This document shows positions 1-8,982 of a stretch of DNA of 33,013 nucleotides, one piece after another (position 1 is the stretch's first letter; each line of letters starts with the position of its first letter). Under the pieces are notes generated by a model. The model had not been told where the DNA came from and ran no database searches. It saw nothing but the letters and a program-made list of their open reading frames with translations. Source of the DNA: Chitinophagaceae bacterium (GTDB lineage: Bacteria; Bacteroidota; Bacteroidia; Chitinophagales; Chitinophagaceae); assembly GCA_947455425.1 (NCBI GenBank), contig CANGOT010000003.1, positions 1-33,013 of the forward strand. Reading direction: 5' to 3'. The position numbers and the translations under genes were made by a program.

Positions 1-141
1 TGCAGGGCTTGATTTTACAGGGTTTACAGTTTTGGCTGCTTTATCAGGAACAGGCCAGGGTTTTGTTTGTTCTAACACAAAACCTGTTGAAACTACTGTT
101 ACTGTGCCGATAGCAATTGCTAACAAAAATTTACTTTTCAT
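1..141 (-). CDS. N-terminal fragment of a probable c-type cytochrome (runs off the window)
   Basis: Reverse complement from ATG at 141 reads MKSKFLLAIAIGTVTVVSTGFVLEQTKPWPVPDKAAKTVNPVKSSPA: signal peptide plus a PWPVPDKAxxxxNPV segment typical of Bacteroidetes cytochrome c proteins. The haem motif lies outside the window. Confidence 0.55.
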   Translation of the reverse strand, partial: MKSKFLLAIAIGTVTVVSTGFVLEQTKPWPVPDKAAKTVNPVKSSPA

Positions 142-191
142 AACTTATATTTTTTGTGATTTAAAACTATTATTACCTACTACCAACAACG

Positions 192-1115
192 TTAGAAATT
201 CCACAATCTCGAAATATTAAACCCAATTAAGAACTGACCTTTTGTATAATCATTTTGGTTATACAAGTTGTTGTTTTGTGGTAATATATATCCATAATTG
301 CCCACGAAAATTTGAAAATCGTGACCACTGGTTTTCATATCCAATCCTACACTTAAATTGGGATGCGGATTATTCATTGGATGTTCCGATATGGGTTGAT
401 CGTAATTAGCTATCAAAGACATTGATTCTGTTAATTGATACTTTCCTGAAAAACTAATGGCAAAGTGTGTATGATAGAATTGTCCATGAATTACTTTAGA
501 ATCATCAACATATCCTGGAACATTGTTAAAATAAGAAGCACTCGGAGCAACCTGTAGTGATAGCTTATCGCTCATTTTTCGAGCAATAATTAATTGTGTA
601 AAATAGCTAAATCTATCTGCTGTATTTACAATAGGAACCGAGCTACCTTTTGCTCTTGTATCCATCACTGTATTACCAAATAATGTAACACTAACTGGCA
701 CACTGTTATTGGTTGTTTGTTTTACAGCTGCATACTTAATACTTCCTGTAATCTGCATTTTATCGTTTGTAGCTCCGAATCCTAACTGAAGGTCTTTTTT
801 AGGAACATAACTAAAACCTAAAAGCATATTGGCACTAGAAAAAAGTCCGAACAAGTCCTTAATTCCATGGTCGGTTGTACCAAACCTATGCTGAATATCG
901 AATTCGAAAGTACCTTTAATAGGAACCATTACAGATTGATTATCTATAATATAGTTTCCATCGAATGTATTTTTAACATAGGATTTTTTAACTACAGCAG
1001 GCTTTGTTGCACCAGCGGCTGTTTCTTGAGCTTTTACTTGGCTATTCATAATCATTATTCCTAATAGAAAAAATGATAGACGAAGTAGTAACTTATATTT
1101 TATTACCTTTCTCAT
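192..1115 (-). CDS. DUF5777-like outer-membrane beta-barrel protein
   Basis: Likely start MRKVIKYKLLLRLSFFLLG with a signal peptide. Beta-rich protein with 'FEFDIQHRFGTTDHGIKDLFGLFSSANMLLGFSYVPKKDLQLGFG', sits in an operon with cytochrome-like genes. Confidence 0.7.
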   Translation of the reverse strand: MRKVIKYKLLLRLSFFLLGIMIMNSQVKAQETAAGATKPAVVKKSYVKNTFDGNYIIDNQSVMVPIKGTFEFDIQHRFGTTDHGIKDLFGLFSSANMLLGFSYVPKKDLQLGFGATNDKMQITGSIKYAAVKQTTNNSVPVSVTLFGNTVMDTRAKGSSVPIVNTADRFSYFTQLIIARKMSDKLSLQVAPSASYFNNVPGYVDDSKVIHGQFYHTHFAISFSGKYQLTESMSLIANYDQPISEHPMNNPHPNLSVGLDMKTSGHDFQIFVGNYGYILPQNNNLYNQNDYTKGQFLIGFNISRLWNF

Positions 1116-1125
1116 TTGATTTAAT

Positions 1126-1524
1126 TTAATTGTTTTTAGCCCCTTGTTTAATCCAGGCATAAATTTTTGCATTTATTTTATCATCAGGTCCAGCACCAAG
1201 AGGCATCACTGGATTTTTTTTGCCAGTTAACCATAACATTAAGTTACTATTATCAGGATCGTTTGCTTTTATGTAATTACCATCTGTTAAAGCTTTGTAA
1301 GCAGCAGCACTCTCTAGATTAGGAGCTTTTGCTCCAGCATTGTGGCAGCCACTTTTGGCACAACTTGCAGTAAATATCGGCTGTATATCACTTTTAAAAC
1401 TCATTGTTTCTGTGATGGAACTTCCGGGATTTTCTACTATAGTTGTTACTTTATTGCATCCTGTAATAGCAAGTACTAATATGGTTAAAACACCTGATAA
1501 TATTGCTATTTTTTTCGTTAACAT
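1126..1524 (-). CDS. cytochrome c-like domain lipoprotein
   Basis: Lipobox LAITGC; 'IQPIFTASCAKSGCHNAGAKAPNLES' with a CX4CH haem-type motif. Confidence 0.7.
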   Translation of the reverse strand: MLTKKIAILSGVLTILVLAITGCNKVTTIVENPGSSITETMSFKSDIQPIFTASCAKSGCHNAGAKAPNLESAAAYKALTDGNYIKANDPDNSNLMLWLTGKKNPVMPLGAGPDDKINAKIYAWIKQGAKNN

Positions 1525-1562
1525 ACATTTTATTTTATCGATGAATTAAATCGACTGGTTGA

Positions 1563-2861
1563 TTATTTTTGAAACTTTAACATCAGGTTTGGTTGAATAC
1601 CATGTTGATAGTTAGAACTATTAAAAATAGCTAAACCAAAAGCTTGATCTTGCAGACTTGTAAAGTCTATATCTTGTTTCAAAACATCTCCTGTTTTTAG
1701 TTTACGTTTAAACTCTAATACCCAACTTGTTCCAGTATATGTTCCAGTTGCAATAAAGTCGCTACGACCACCAGTTAATGGGTTTGCAAGGAATGAAGGG
1801 AAGCATTTACTACCAACTGTAGGAGTGATTCCTGCATTATCTGAATAAGCTGCATCACCAGTAGGGTTAATAGAGTCGCCACTTGCTAAATAAAGTGTAC
1901 CCCAACTACTTACCTTAATTACTTTTATAGCTACGCCTCCAGCCAATGTATCTGTTAACTGATAATACAATTTACCTGATGCATTTGGAACTACCCATTT
2001 AGGCACAGAAACACTGGCACCAGTACCATCTAATTTTAAACTTTGTGAATTACTCAATGCACCATTAGCATTTGATGGATTGGGGTTTGTATTGGTATAT
2101 GTTGTAGAGAATGGTACAGGAGGAACTAAATCATCTGCATGACGTCCATTACCATTACCACCTACTGTATCTGTAACTGCTGGTCCACCTGCCCAATCTT
2201 GGTATTGGTCGTCCATTTGATTGGTAACCAAATCCTTGTTTAAATGACACCACCACATATCGATTTTCTCAGCTGCACCATTGGTATAATGATTACCACT
2301 AGCATTAGGAACCATCACCCCTGCATAATTTCTATACGGTGTAAATAAGTGACAACTAGCATAACAAGTTTGGCTGGCAAACTTTGGTGTAGAGTTATCG
2401 ATATTCCAAAGCATAGCAAATTGATCCTGACCCATACCTTGTTTAATCAAATTGCCATTAGCATCAAATTGGTCAGCATTTCCACGTTGTGCCCATCTTT
2501 TTGTAGTTGGATTAAAATACCATGGTTGAACAATATTGTTGCTAGGATCGTTCCATTCTGCCAAAAAATAAATGTATTGGTCATCATACATGGCTCTTAA
2601 AGTGGCAGGATAAGACTTTCCTGCATAGCCAGCAAATAAACCATTACCTGGGTCTGGAACTACTGGTGTAACGTTTAGTTTTTGAGCATTTGCCCAAATA
2701 GCATCTACGGTACCATCAATAGTGGGTATTGTTGTTGTTTTGTAACATAAAAGATCAGTGGTGTTTGTAGAGCTAGGTGCAACTACTTGATCTGTTTTGG
2801 TGCAGTACATAAAAAAGACTGCAAGCATTGCGAAGAGGATTAATACCTTAAACATTTTCAT
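1563..2861 (-). CDS. ethylbenzene dehydrogenase-related haem-binding lipoprotein
   Basis: Lipobox-like FFMYC; 'TIDGTVDAIWANAQKLNV ... DQYIYFLAEWNDPSNN' typical of EB_dh-type domains; internal CYASCH motif. Confidence 0.7.
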   Translation of the reverse strand: MKMFKVLILFAMLAVFFMYCTKTDQVVAPSSTNTTDLLCYKTTTIPTIDGTVDAIWANAQKLNVTPVVPDPGNGLFAGYAGKSYPATLRAMYDDQYIYFLAEWNDPSNNIVQPWYFNPTTKRWAQRGNADQFDANGNLIKQGMGQDQFAMLWNIDNSTPKFASQTCYASCHLFTPYRNYAGVMVPNASGNHYTNGAAEKIDMWWCHLNKDLVTNQMDDQYQDWAGGPAVTDTVGGNGNGRHADDLVPPVPFSTTYTNTNPNPSNANGALSNSQSLKLDGTGASVSVPKWVVPNASGKLYYQLTDTLAGGVAIKVIKVSSWGTLYLASGDSINPTGDAAYSDNAGITPTVGSKCFPSFLANPLTGGRSDFIATGTYTGTSWVLEFKRKLKTGDVLKQDIDFTSLQDQAFGLAIFNSSNYQHGIQPNLMLKFQK

Positions 2862-2970
2862 ATAAACTTATTTTGATTAAAAAATTGAAATTCAATACAC
2901 AAAGTTTCAGTCAATCTAAGCTTTAAATAAATGAGAAGAGATGTATGATTATATGTTATAAATCATATTT

Positions 2971-2986
2971 TGTCATAGCAATGACA
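2971..2986. promoter_or_regulatory. candidate Crp/Fnr-family operator TGTCATAGCAATGACA
   Basis: Perfect inverted repeat TGTCAT-AGCA-ATGACA (equivalently TGTCA-N6-TGACA) about 110 bp upstream of the start of the haem lipoprotein operon. Confidence 0.4.
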
Positions 2987-3194
2987 GGCTCTATTTACAG
3001 ATAAAATAAACAAACTGATATGGTTATGTATTTTCACAAAGCAAAGTTTGGCTAGACCGTATTTTATAGCATTATACAATTAGTCTATAACCTTACATAA
3101 TTCTTAGCTCTTGAAATCAGTAGTATTGTTTGCATTGAAAACCAGCTCCTTTGTAGCAGTTTCAAGAGCTATTGATGTGAGATGTGAAGCGTAT

Positions 3195-3800
3195 TTATAA
3201 TGAGGGTGTATTGTCTTTCCAATGCCAAAGATGCAAGCAGCCATAGGTTCTGTAGGGCGACCATTTTTTAGATAGCAATAGCATCTGCTCTTTTAATTGC
3301 TTCTTATCTAATGTTTCTAACTGATATAATCTTATCATAGCTTGTTGAATGCCTAAATCATCTAGGGCAAAAACATCTTCTCGCCCCAAAGAAAACATCA
3401 ACAACATTTCTACAGTCCATTTACCAACACCTTTAATCGCTGTAAGTAAATCAATAATTTCTTCATTATTCAGGGCTGCAAGTTTTTTATCGTTGATCTT
3501 ATGCTCTATGCAAAAAGCTGCAACGTTTTTAACTTATTGCACTTTAGCATTGCTCAATCCAATGGCTCTCAGTGTTTCGTGGGGTGTATCAATTACTTGC
3601 TGTGGCTTGGGTTCTTTCTTACCATACAAGTCTAAGAATCTATGATAAATAACTTTTGCCACTTTGGTACTAAGTTGCTGCCCCATAATGCTAGCCATTA
3701 ATCTCAAAGGAATATTCTTTTTCATCTCTAATTGATGATTTTCCGTTAATAAAATCTTGGCAAGCTTTTTATCTTTTGAAAGATGTTGTTTATAGGGCAT
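3195..3800 (-). pseudogene. DNA-3-methyladenine glycosylase II (AlkA/HhH-GPD) interrupted by an in-frame TAA
   Basis: ORFs 3534-3800 and 3195-3407 are in the same frame. Continuous translation is ...LSNAKVQ*VKNVAAFCIEHKINDKKLAALNNEEIIDLLTAVKGVGKWTVEMLLMFSLGREDVFALDDLGIQQAM... with HhH (VKGVGKWT) and catalytic-Asp regions after the stop. Confidence 0.8.
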
Positions 3801-4112
3801 ACTTTACTTTTTTGTATGATGAGGCAATAGTAAATCTATTTAAGATGATTGATTTAGTTTTTACACCCGGTATAGACATTACGTATTTTAAACTCTGTTA
3901 CTTCAGCTTCAAGACGCAGCTTCGACCTTATCAAAGCAAAGGATGAACGGAAGACAGTCGAACCCACTCTTAAGCAGCCAACAACCCAAACACAAAAGTA
4001 TATCATAAGAAGTTACGCAAAAGCAATTGAAAATTGCAAAACTATCGTTGAATAAAAACAATTACTATAAAAGCATCGAGAATAAAATAGCATATAAGTA
4101 CAAAAACCAGTA

Positions 4113-4535
4113 CTATCTTTTGGGGATGAGTTTTACCAATGCCATAGGGCGTACTCTTATCTTCGATGCAATAGATGGGTCTGTAGGTATTGACAGAAGA
4201 TATACAATAACAGACTTAGAAAAAGTTGTCTTACCAAGGCCTGTTTTACTAAACTGTAGATTGGCCTCATTTTTCTTCAGTTCTTTTCTGAATATCTCTT
4301 TCCTGTTTTCATCCATAATAATAAATGTATTTTCCATAGTCATGTTATCATGGCTAACATTATTTACCCTGATCTTTAACTTAGCTATATCTTTTGGCAA
4401 TACTTTATAACTTTTCTGCTCACCAATATTGCCTTTTAGTAATATTTTCCTTCCTGTTAATAGTTGCCAGGTATTATTGTTTTGAGCTTCTGATAAAAGA
4501 GGAAGCAGTAATAAAATAAATAGAATCCGTTTCAT
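4113..4535 (-). CDS. hypothetical secreted protein
   Basis: MKRILFILLLLPLLSEAQ signal peptide followed by a small beta-rich domain; ATG at 4535. Confidence 0.6.
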   Translation of the reverse strand: MKRILFILLLLPLLSEAQNNNTWQLLTGRKILLKGNIGEQKSYKVLPKDIAKLKIRVNNVSHDNMTMENTFIIMDENRKEIFRKELKKNEANLQFSKTGLGKTTFSKSVIVYLLSIPTDPSIASKIRVRPMALVKLIPKR

Positions 4536-4640
4536 ATTAATTAATTTGGGTTTGCCCAAAAGGCTGTCAATACACTCACACAATATTACAAGCTTTACTT
4601 TGCTTATTAACAACTATTTTAGCCCCTTAAATAAATACTA

Positions 4641-5066
4641 ATGATGAAACGAATACTTGTTGCTGCACTTTTATTGATAACAATGCCCTCTTTCTCGCAA
4701 AATAAAAATGAAGCAGCCATTATAAAAATGCTTCAAGCACAAGAAACTGCCTGGAACAATGGTAATCTTGATGACTTTATGAAAGGATATTGGCAAAACG
4801 ACAGTTTACTGTTTATTGGTAAAAATGGCCCAAAATATGGCTATAGCACCACCCTTGATAACTATAAAAAGGGATATCCAGATACCGTTAGAATGGGTAA
4901 GTTCACCAGCACCATCCTATCATTAAAAAAATTATCTAAAGAATATTATTTTGTAGTGGGCAAGTGGTATTTAAAAAGAAGCATAGGCGATGTAAGTGGT
5001 CATTATACACTACTTATCAGAAAAATAAATGGTGAATGGGTCATTGTTGCCGATCATAGTAGCTAG
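4641..5066 (+). CDS. SnoaL-like / DUF4440 nuclear transport factor 2-like protein
   Basis: Signal peptide, then 'AAIIKMLQAQETAWNNGNLDDFMKGYWQNDSLLFIG ... HYTLLIRKINGEWVIVADHSS'. Confidence 0.75.
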   Translation: MMKRILVAALLLITMPSFSQNKNEAAIIKMLQAQETAWNNGNLDDFMKGYWQNDSLLFIGKNGPKYGYSTTLDNYKKGYPDTVRMGKFTSTILSLKKLSKEYYFVVGKWYLKRSIGDVSGHYTLLIRKINGEWVIVADHSS

Positions 5067-5294
5067 TAACTGCATTATTAATCAAACCTTTTTTTAGTTT
5101 AAAAATACTTCATCTTCATGAATAGTGAATTCATCACAACTATAGCATCAAATCTCCTACTTTTGACAACTTTTAAAATAGAATGCTGACAGAGTGTCCA
5201 ATAAATATTTTTAGCATTTTATTTGACTAACGTAACACTTCAAAAATCATAGTTATCTGGCTTTTATGGCACGGATGCACGAAATATATTATAT

Positions 5295-8200
5295 ATGTTA
5301 AAATTTATCAGTAAGTTAATTGGTGGCAATAAAAGCGAAAAAGACGTTTCTAAAATTAAACCCATTGTAGAAAAAGTAAATACCTTCTTTCAACAATACC
5401 AAAACATCGATAACGATGCTCTGCGTAACAAAACCGCAGAATTCAAATCAAGAATTAAAGACCATCTGAAAGATATTGATGCTGAAATAGCTGAAAAGCA
5501 AGCCAAGGCAGATGCTTTGGAAGCTAGTGACTTTCATAATAAAGATTTAATCTATCAGGAAGTCGATAAATTGAAGAAAGATAGAGATACTAAAATTGAA
5601 GAAGCATTAGAAAAAATACTTCCCGAAGCGTTTGCTGTGGTGAAAGAAACAGCTCGTCGTTTTACAGTAAACACAGAAATTGCATCTACAGCAACGCAAC
5701 ACGATAGAGATTTAAGTGTTAAGAAAGATTATATCAGAATCGAAAACGATAAAGCCATCTATAAAAACACCTGGACTGCTGCTGGTGGACAAGTAACCTG
5801 GAATATGGTGCATTACGATGTGCAGTTAATTGGTGGTGCTGTATTACACAGTGGAAAGATTGCTGAAATGAGCACAGGGGAAGGTAAAACTTTGGTATCA
5901 ACCTTACCCGCATACTTAAATGCTTTAGCTGGCGAGGGTGTGCATATTGTAACAGTGAATGATTACTTAGCCCGACGTGATGGTGAATGGAATGGAACTC
6001 TTTTTGAGTGGCTGGGTTTAACTGTTGATTGTATAGATAAACACCAACCTAATAGCGAAGAAAGACGCAAAGCCTATTTAGCAGATATTACCTACGGAAC
6101 CAATAACGAATTTGGTTTCGACTACCTGCGTGATAATATGGTGCATAGTCCCGAAGAAATGGTACAACGCAAACATCATTTCGCTATGGTGGATGAGGTG
6201 GATAGCGTATTAATTGATGATGCCAGAACACCATTAATTATTAGTGGCCCTATTGGTAAGCAAGATAATGTAGAACAATTCTTTGAACTAAAACCAAGAA
6301 TAGAAAAACTGGTAGATGCTCAAAAGCGTGCAGTTAATGGATTTTTAACTGAAGCTAAAAAGAAAATAGCAGAAGGAAATGATGATCCTAAAGATGGTGG
6401 ACTAGCATTATTTAGAGCTCACAGAGGTTTACCAAAAACATCAGCATTAATCAAGTTCTTGAGTGAGCCAGGAATGCGTGTGAAGCTTCAAAAAGCCGAA
6501 AACTATTATTTGGCAGACCAACAAAAAGAAATGCCAAAAGCCGATGAAGAACTTTACTTCTACATAGATGAAAAACAAAACAGTGTAGAACTTACCGAGA
6601 AAGGCTTAAATTTAATTACTCGTGCTGGAGAAGATCAGAACTTCTTTATCATTCCAGATATTTCAACCTCTTTAGGTGCAGTCGAAAAAAGTGGTGCAAG
6701 TGCCGAAGAAAAACTACAGCAAAAAGAAGCCATTATTAACGATTACTCTTCTAAAGTAGATAGAATTCACACCGTACAACAATTGCTAAAAGCATATACA
6801 ATGTTTGATAAAGATGTTGAGTATGTAGTGATGGAAGGCGAAGTAAAGATTGTAGATGAACAAACAGGCCGTATTTTAGATGGCCGTAGATATAGCGATG
6901 GTTTACATCAGGCTATAGAAGCTAAAGAAGGAGTGAATATTGAAGCCACTACACAAACTTATGCAACTGTTACTTTACAGAACTACTTCAGAATGTATCA
7001 CAAGCTTTGTGGGATGACTGGTACTGCTGAAACTGAAGCTGCTGAGTTGTGGAGTATCTATAAATTAGATGTGGTCTCAATTCCAACCAATATACCTGCT
7101 GTAAGAAAAGATGAACAGGATTTAATTTATAAAACCAAGAGAGAGAAGTTTGGTGCTATTATAGACGAAGTTGTAAAACTTAGAGAAGCTGGAAGACCTG
7201 TATTGGTGGGTACCACAAGCGTTGAGTTTAGTGAATTAATCAGTAGAATGCTTCGCCAGAAACAAATTCCTCATAATGTATTGAATGCAAAGCAACATGC
7301 CAAAGAAGCACAGGTTGTTGCCGAAGCTGGTTTAGCAGGTGCTGTAACTATCGCTACCAATATGGCTGGTCGTGGTACCGATATTAAGCTTGGAGCTGGT
7401 GTTAAGGAAGCTGGAGGGCTTGCTATTATTGGTACAGAGCGTCATGAAAGTCGTAGGGTTGACAGACAGTTACGTGGTCGTGCTGGTCGTCAGGGAGACC
7501 CAGGTTCTTCTCAATTCTTTGTGGCTTTAGAAGATGATTTGATGCGTATGTTTGGTAGTGAACGTATTGCCAAGGTAATGGACTTCGCTGGTTATAAAGA
7601 AGGTGAAGTGATACAGCACAGTATGATTACCAATAGTATTGAACGAGCACAAAAGAAAGTAGAAGAAAACAACTTTGGTATCAGAAAAAGATTGCTGGAG
7701 TATGATGATGTAATGAATAAGCAACGTACTGTTATTTATGCAAAACGTAGCCATGCATTACATGGCGATAGGTTAGCTCTAGATTTAGACAACGCCTTTT
7801 ATAGTGTAGCAGATGGTTTAATTGCAAGCTATAAAGGTATCCACGACTTTGAAGGGTTTAAACTTTCTGCTATAGTAAACTTTGGAATTGAAACTACTAT
7901 TACCGAAGATGAGTTTACTAAAGCCAGTGAACAAACGCTTGCCGAAAAACTATATGATCAAGCTATTACAGGCTATCAACAACGCAAAGCAGCAATGGCC
8001 GAACAAGCTGTTCCTGTGTTTGAAAATATTCGCACACAACAAGGCACACGCATTGAAAATGTAATTGTACCGTTTACCGATGGCAAAAAGGGTATGCAGA
8101 TTTTAGGTGCTATGCAAAAAACTCTGGATACAAATGGTGTTGAATTGATGAATGCTTTGGAAAGAACGGTAACATTAGGTTTAATAGACGATGCATGGAA

Positions 8201-8603
8201 AGAGCATTTACGTAAAATGGATGATTTAAAACATAGTGTGCAAACAGCTAGCTACGAACAAAAAGATCCATTGGTAATATATAAAGTAGAAGCATTTAAT
8301 CTGTTTAAAACAATGGACGGTGAAGTAAACAAAGAGATTGTACAGTTCTTATGTCACGCCAGCATTCCATTAGAAGATGGTGCCAACCAGCAATTACAGG
8401 AAGGACATCAACAAAAGACAGATTTAAGTAAAATGCGATTGGAACACGAAACTGTTGATGGAGCTGGAAGAGACAATGACTACATAGACCCAACACCTGT
8501 AAAACAAGAACCAATACGTGTAGAAAAAATTGCTGGTCGCAATGACCCATGCCCATGTGGTAGTGGTAAAAAATTCAAGCAATGTCACGGAAAAGAAGCA
8601 TAA
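5295..8603 (+). CDS. secA: preprotein translocase subunit SecA
   Basis: Motifs AEMSTGEGKTLV, VTVNDYLARRD, GTNNEFGFDYLRDNM, VDEVDSVLIDEA-like (VDEVDSVLIDDARTPLIISG), TNMAGRGTDIKLG, RQLRGRAGRQGDPGSSQF, and C-terminal zinc motif CPCGSGKKFKQCHG. Confidence 0.98.
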   Translation: MLKFISKLIGGNKSEKDVSKIKPIVEKVNTFFQQYQNIDNDALRNKTAEFKSRIKDHLKDIDAEIAEKQAKADALEASDFHNKDLIYQEVDKLKKDRDTKIEEALEKILPEAFAVVKETARRFTVNTEIASTATQHDRDLSVKKDYIRIENDKAIYKNTWTAAGGQVTWNMVHYDVQLIGGAVLHSGKIAEMSTGEGKTLVSTLPAYLNALAGEGVHIVTVNDYLARRDGEWNGTLFEWLGLTVDCIDKHQPNSEERRKAYLADITYGTNNEFGFDYLRDNMVHSPEEMVQRKHHFAMVDEVDSVLIDDARTPLIISGPIGKQDNVEQFFELKPRIEKLVDAQKRAVNGFLTEAKKKIAEGNDDPKDGGLALFRAHRGLPKTSALIKFLSEPGMRVKLQKAENYYLADQQKEMPKADEELYFYIDEKQNSVELTEKGLNLITRAGEDQNFFIIPDISTSLGAVEKSGASAEEKLQQKEAIINDYSSKVDRIHTVQQLLKAYTMFDKDVEYVVMEGEVKIVDEQTGRILDGRRYSDGLHQAIEAKEGVNIEATTQTYATVTLQNYFRMYHKLCGMTGTAETEAAELWSIYKLDVVSIPTNIPAVRKDEQDLIYKTKREKFGAIIDEVVKLREAGRPVLVGTTSVEFSELISRMLRQKQIPHNVLNAKQHAKEAQVVAEAGLAGAVTIATNMAGRGTDIKLGAGVKEAGGLAIIGTERHESRRVDRQLRGRAGRQGDPGSSQFFVALEDDLMRMFGSERIAKVMDFAGYKEGEVIQHSMITNSIERAQKKVEENNFGIRKRLLEYDDVMNKQRTVIYAKRSHALHGDRLALDLDNAFYSVADGLIASYKGIHDFEGFKLSAIVNFGIETTITEDEFTKASEQTLAEKLYDQAITGYQQRKAAMAEQAVPVFENIRTQQGTRIENVIVPFTDGKKGMQILGAMQKTLDTNGVELMNALERTVTLGLIDDAWKEHLRKMDDLKHSVQTASYEQKDPLVIYKVEAFNLFKTMDGEVNKEIVQFLCHASIPLEDGANQQLQEGHQQKTDLSKMRLEHETVDGAGRDNDYIDPTPVKQEPIRVEKIAGRNDPCPCGSGKKFKQCHGKEA

Positions 8604-8623
8604 TAATTTTAGACTAGGGCATG

Positions 8624-8760
8624 GATACACCTAAAACTATTGTATTGATACCCTAAGGCGACGGTAGTCATACCCAAGGCTCCGGTAGTGATACCCTTAG
8701 CTGCGGTATCGATACCCTAAGTCTTGGGATTGACCCCCTAAGTCTCGGGATTGACCCCCA
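8624..8760. repeat. degenerate 21-bp tandem array (about 6 units)
   Basis: Units aligned on GATACCC: gatacacctaaaactattgtatt / gataccctaaggcgacggtagt / catacccaaggctccggtagt / gatacccttagctgcggtatc / gataccctaagtcttgggatt / gaccccctaagtctcgggatt / gaccccca. Junction 12-mers start at 8663, 8684, 8705, 8726 and 8747 (exact 21-bp period). Confidence 0.9.
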
Positions 8761-8933
8761 TGTTTATTTTAGTTGCCACTACACTTTAGTCGTTGAATAT
8801 CTTTTAAAATTCATTCAATTGAATTTTTCTATTATAAAAGGCAGTAATTAGGTTGATTAACAAAACAATACGTTTTCGTCTCTCTACATATATTTTTAAA
8901 CAAGATGATACATTGAAGACATCCTTAAACTAA

Positions 8934-8963
8934 AAATGCCCCATCAGTATTGATGAGGCATTT
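8934..8963 (-). terminator. Rho-independent terminator (probably for the PorP/SprF-like gene)
   Basis: AAATGCC-C-CATCA-GTAT-TGATG-A-GGCATTT hairpin just after the stop at 8983; minus-strand reading is followed by a T-run (plus strand taaaaa). Confidence 0.75.
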
Positions 8964-8982
8964 GTTATAATCTTTATAAAAT

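Noticed and set aside
32-220. Plus-strand ORF of 62 aa
   Set aside because: Antisense to the cytochrome N-terminal fragment; no recognisable domain.
3945-3975. Possible tRNA T-loop (GGGTTCGACT on the minus strand)
   Set aside because: No 5-bp T-stem and no acceptor or anticodon arm could be formed around it.
4022-4036. Short palindrome GCAATTGAAAATTGC
   Set aside because: 6-bp AT-rich stem without T-tract or conserved position; expected by chance in an AT-rich genome.
4027-4410. Plus-strand ORF of 127 aa
   Set aside because: Largely antisense to the signal-peptide protein at 4113-4535, which has better coding character.
5295-8603. Insertion within SecA relative to E. coli
   Set aside because: Long SecA proteins with this type of insertion are ordinary for Bacteroidetes.
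8624-8760. CRISPR-like array
   Set aside because: Contiguous degenerate 21-bp units with no unique spacers and no cas genes.
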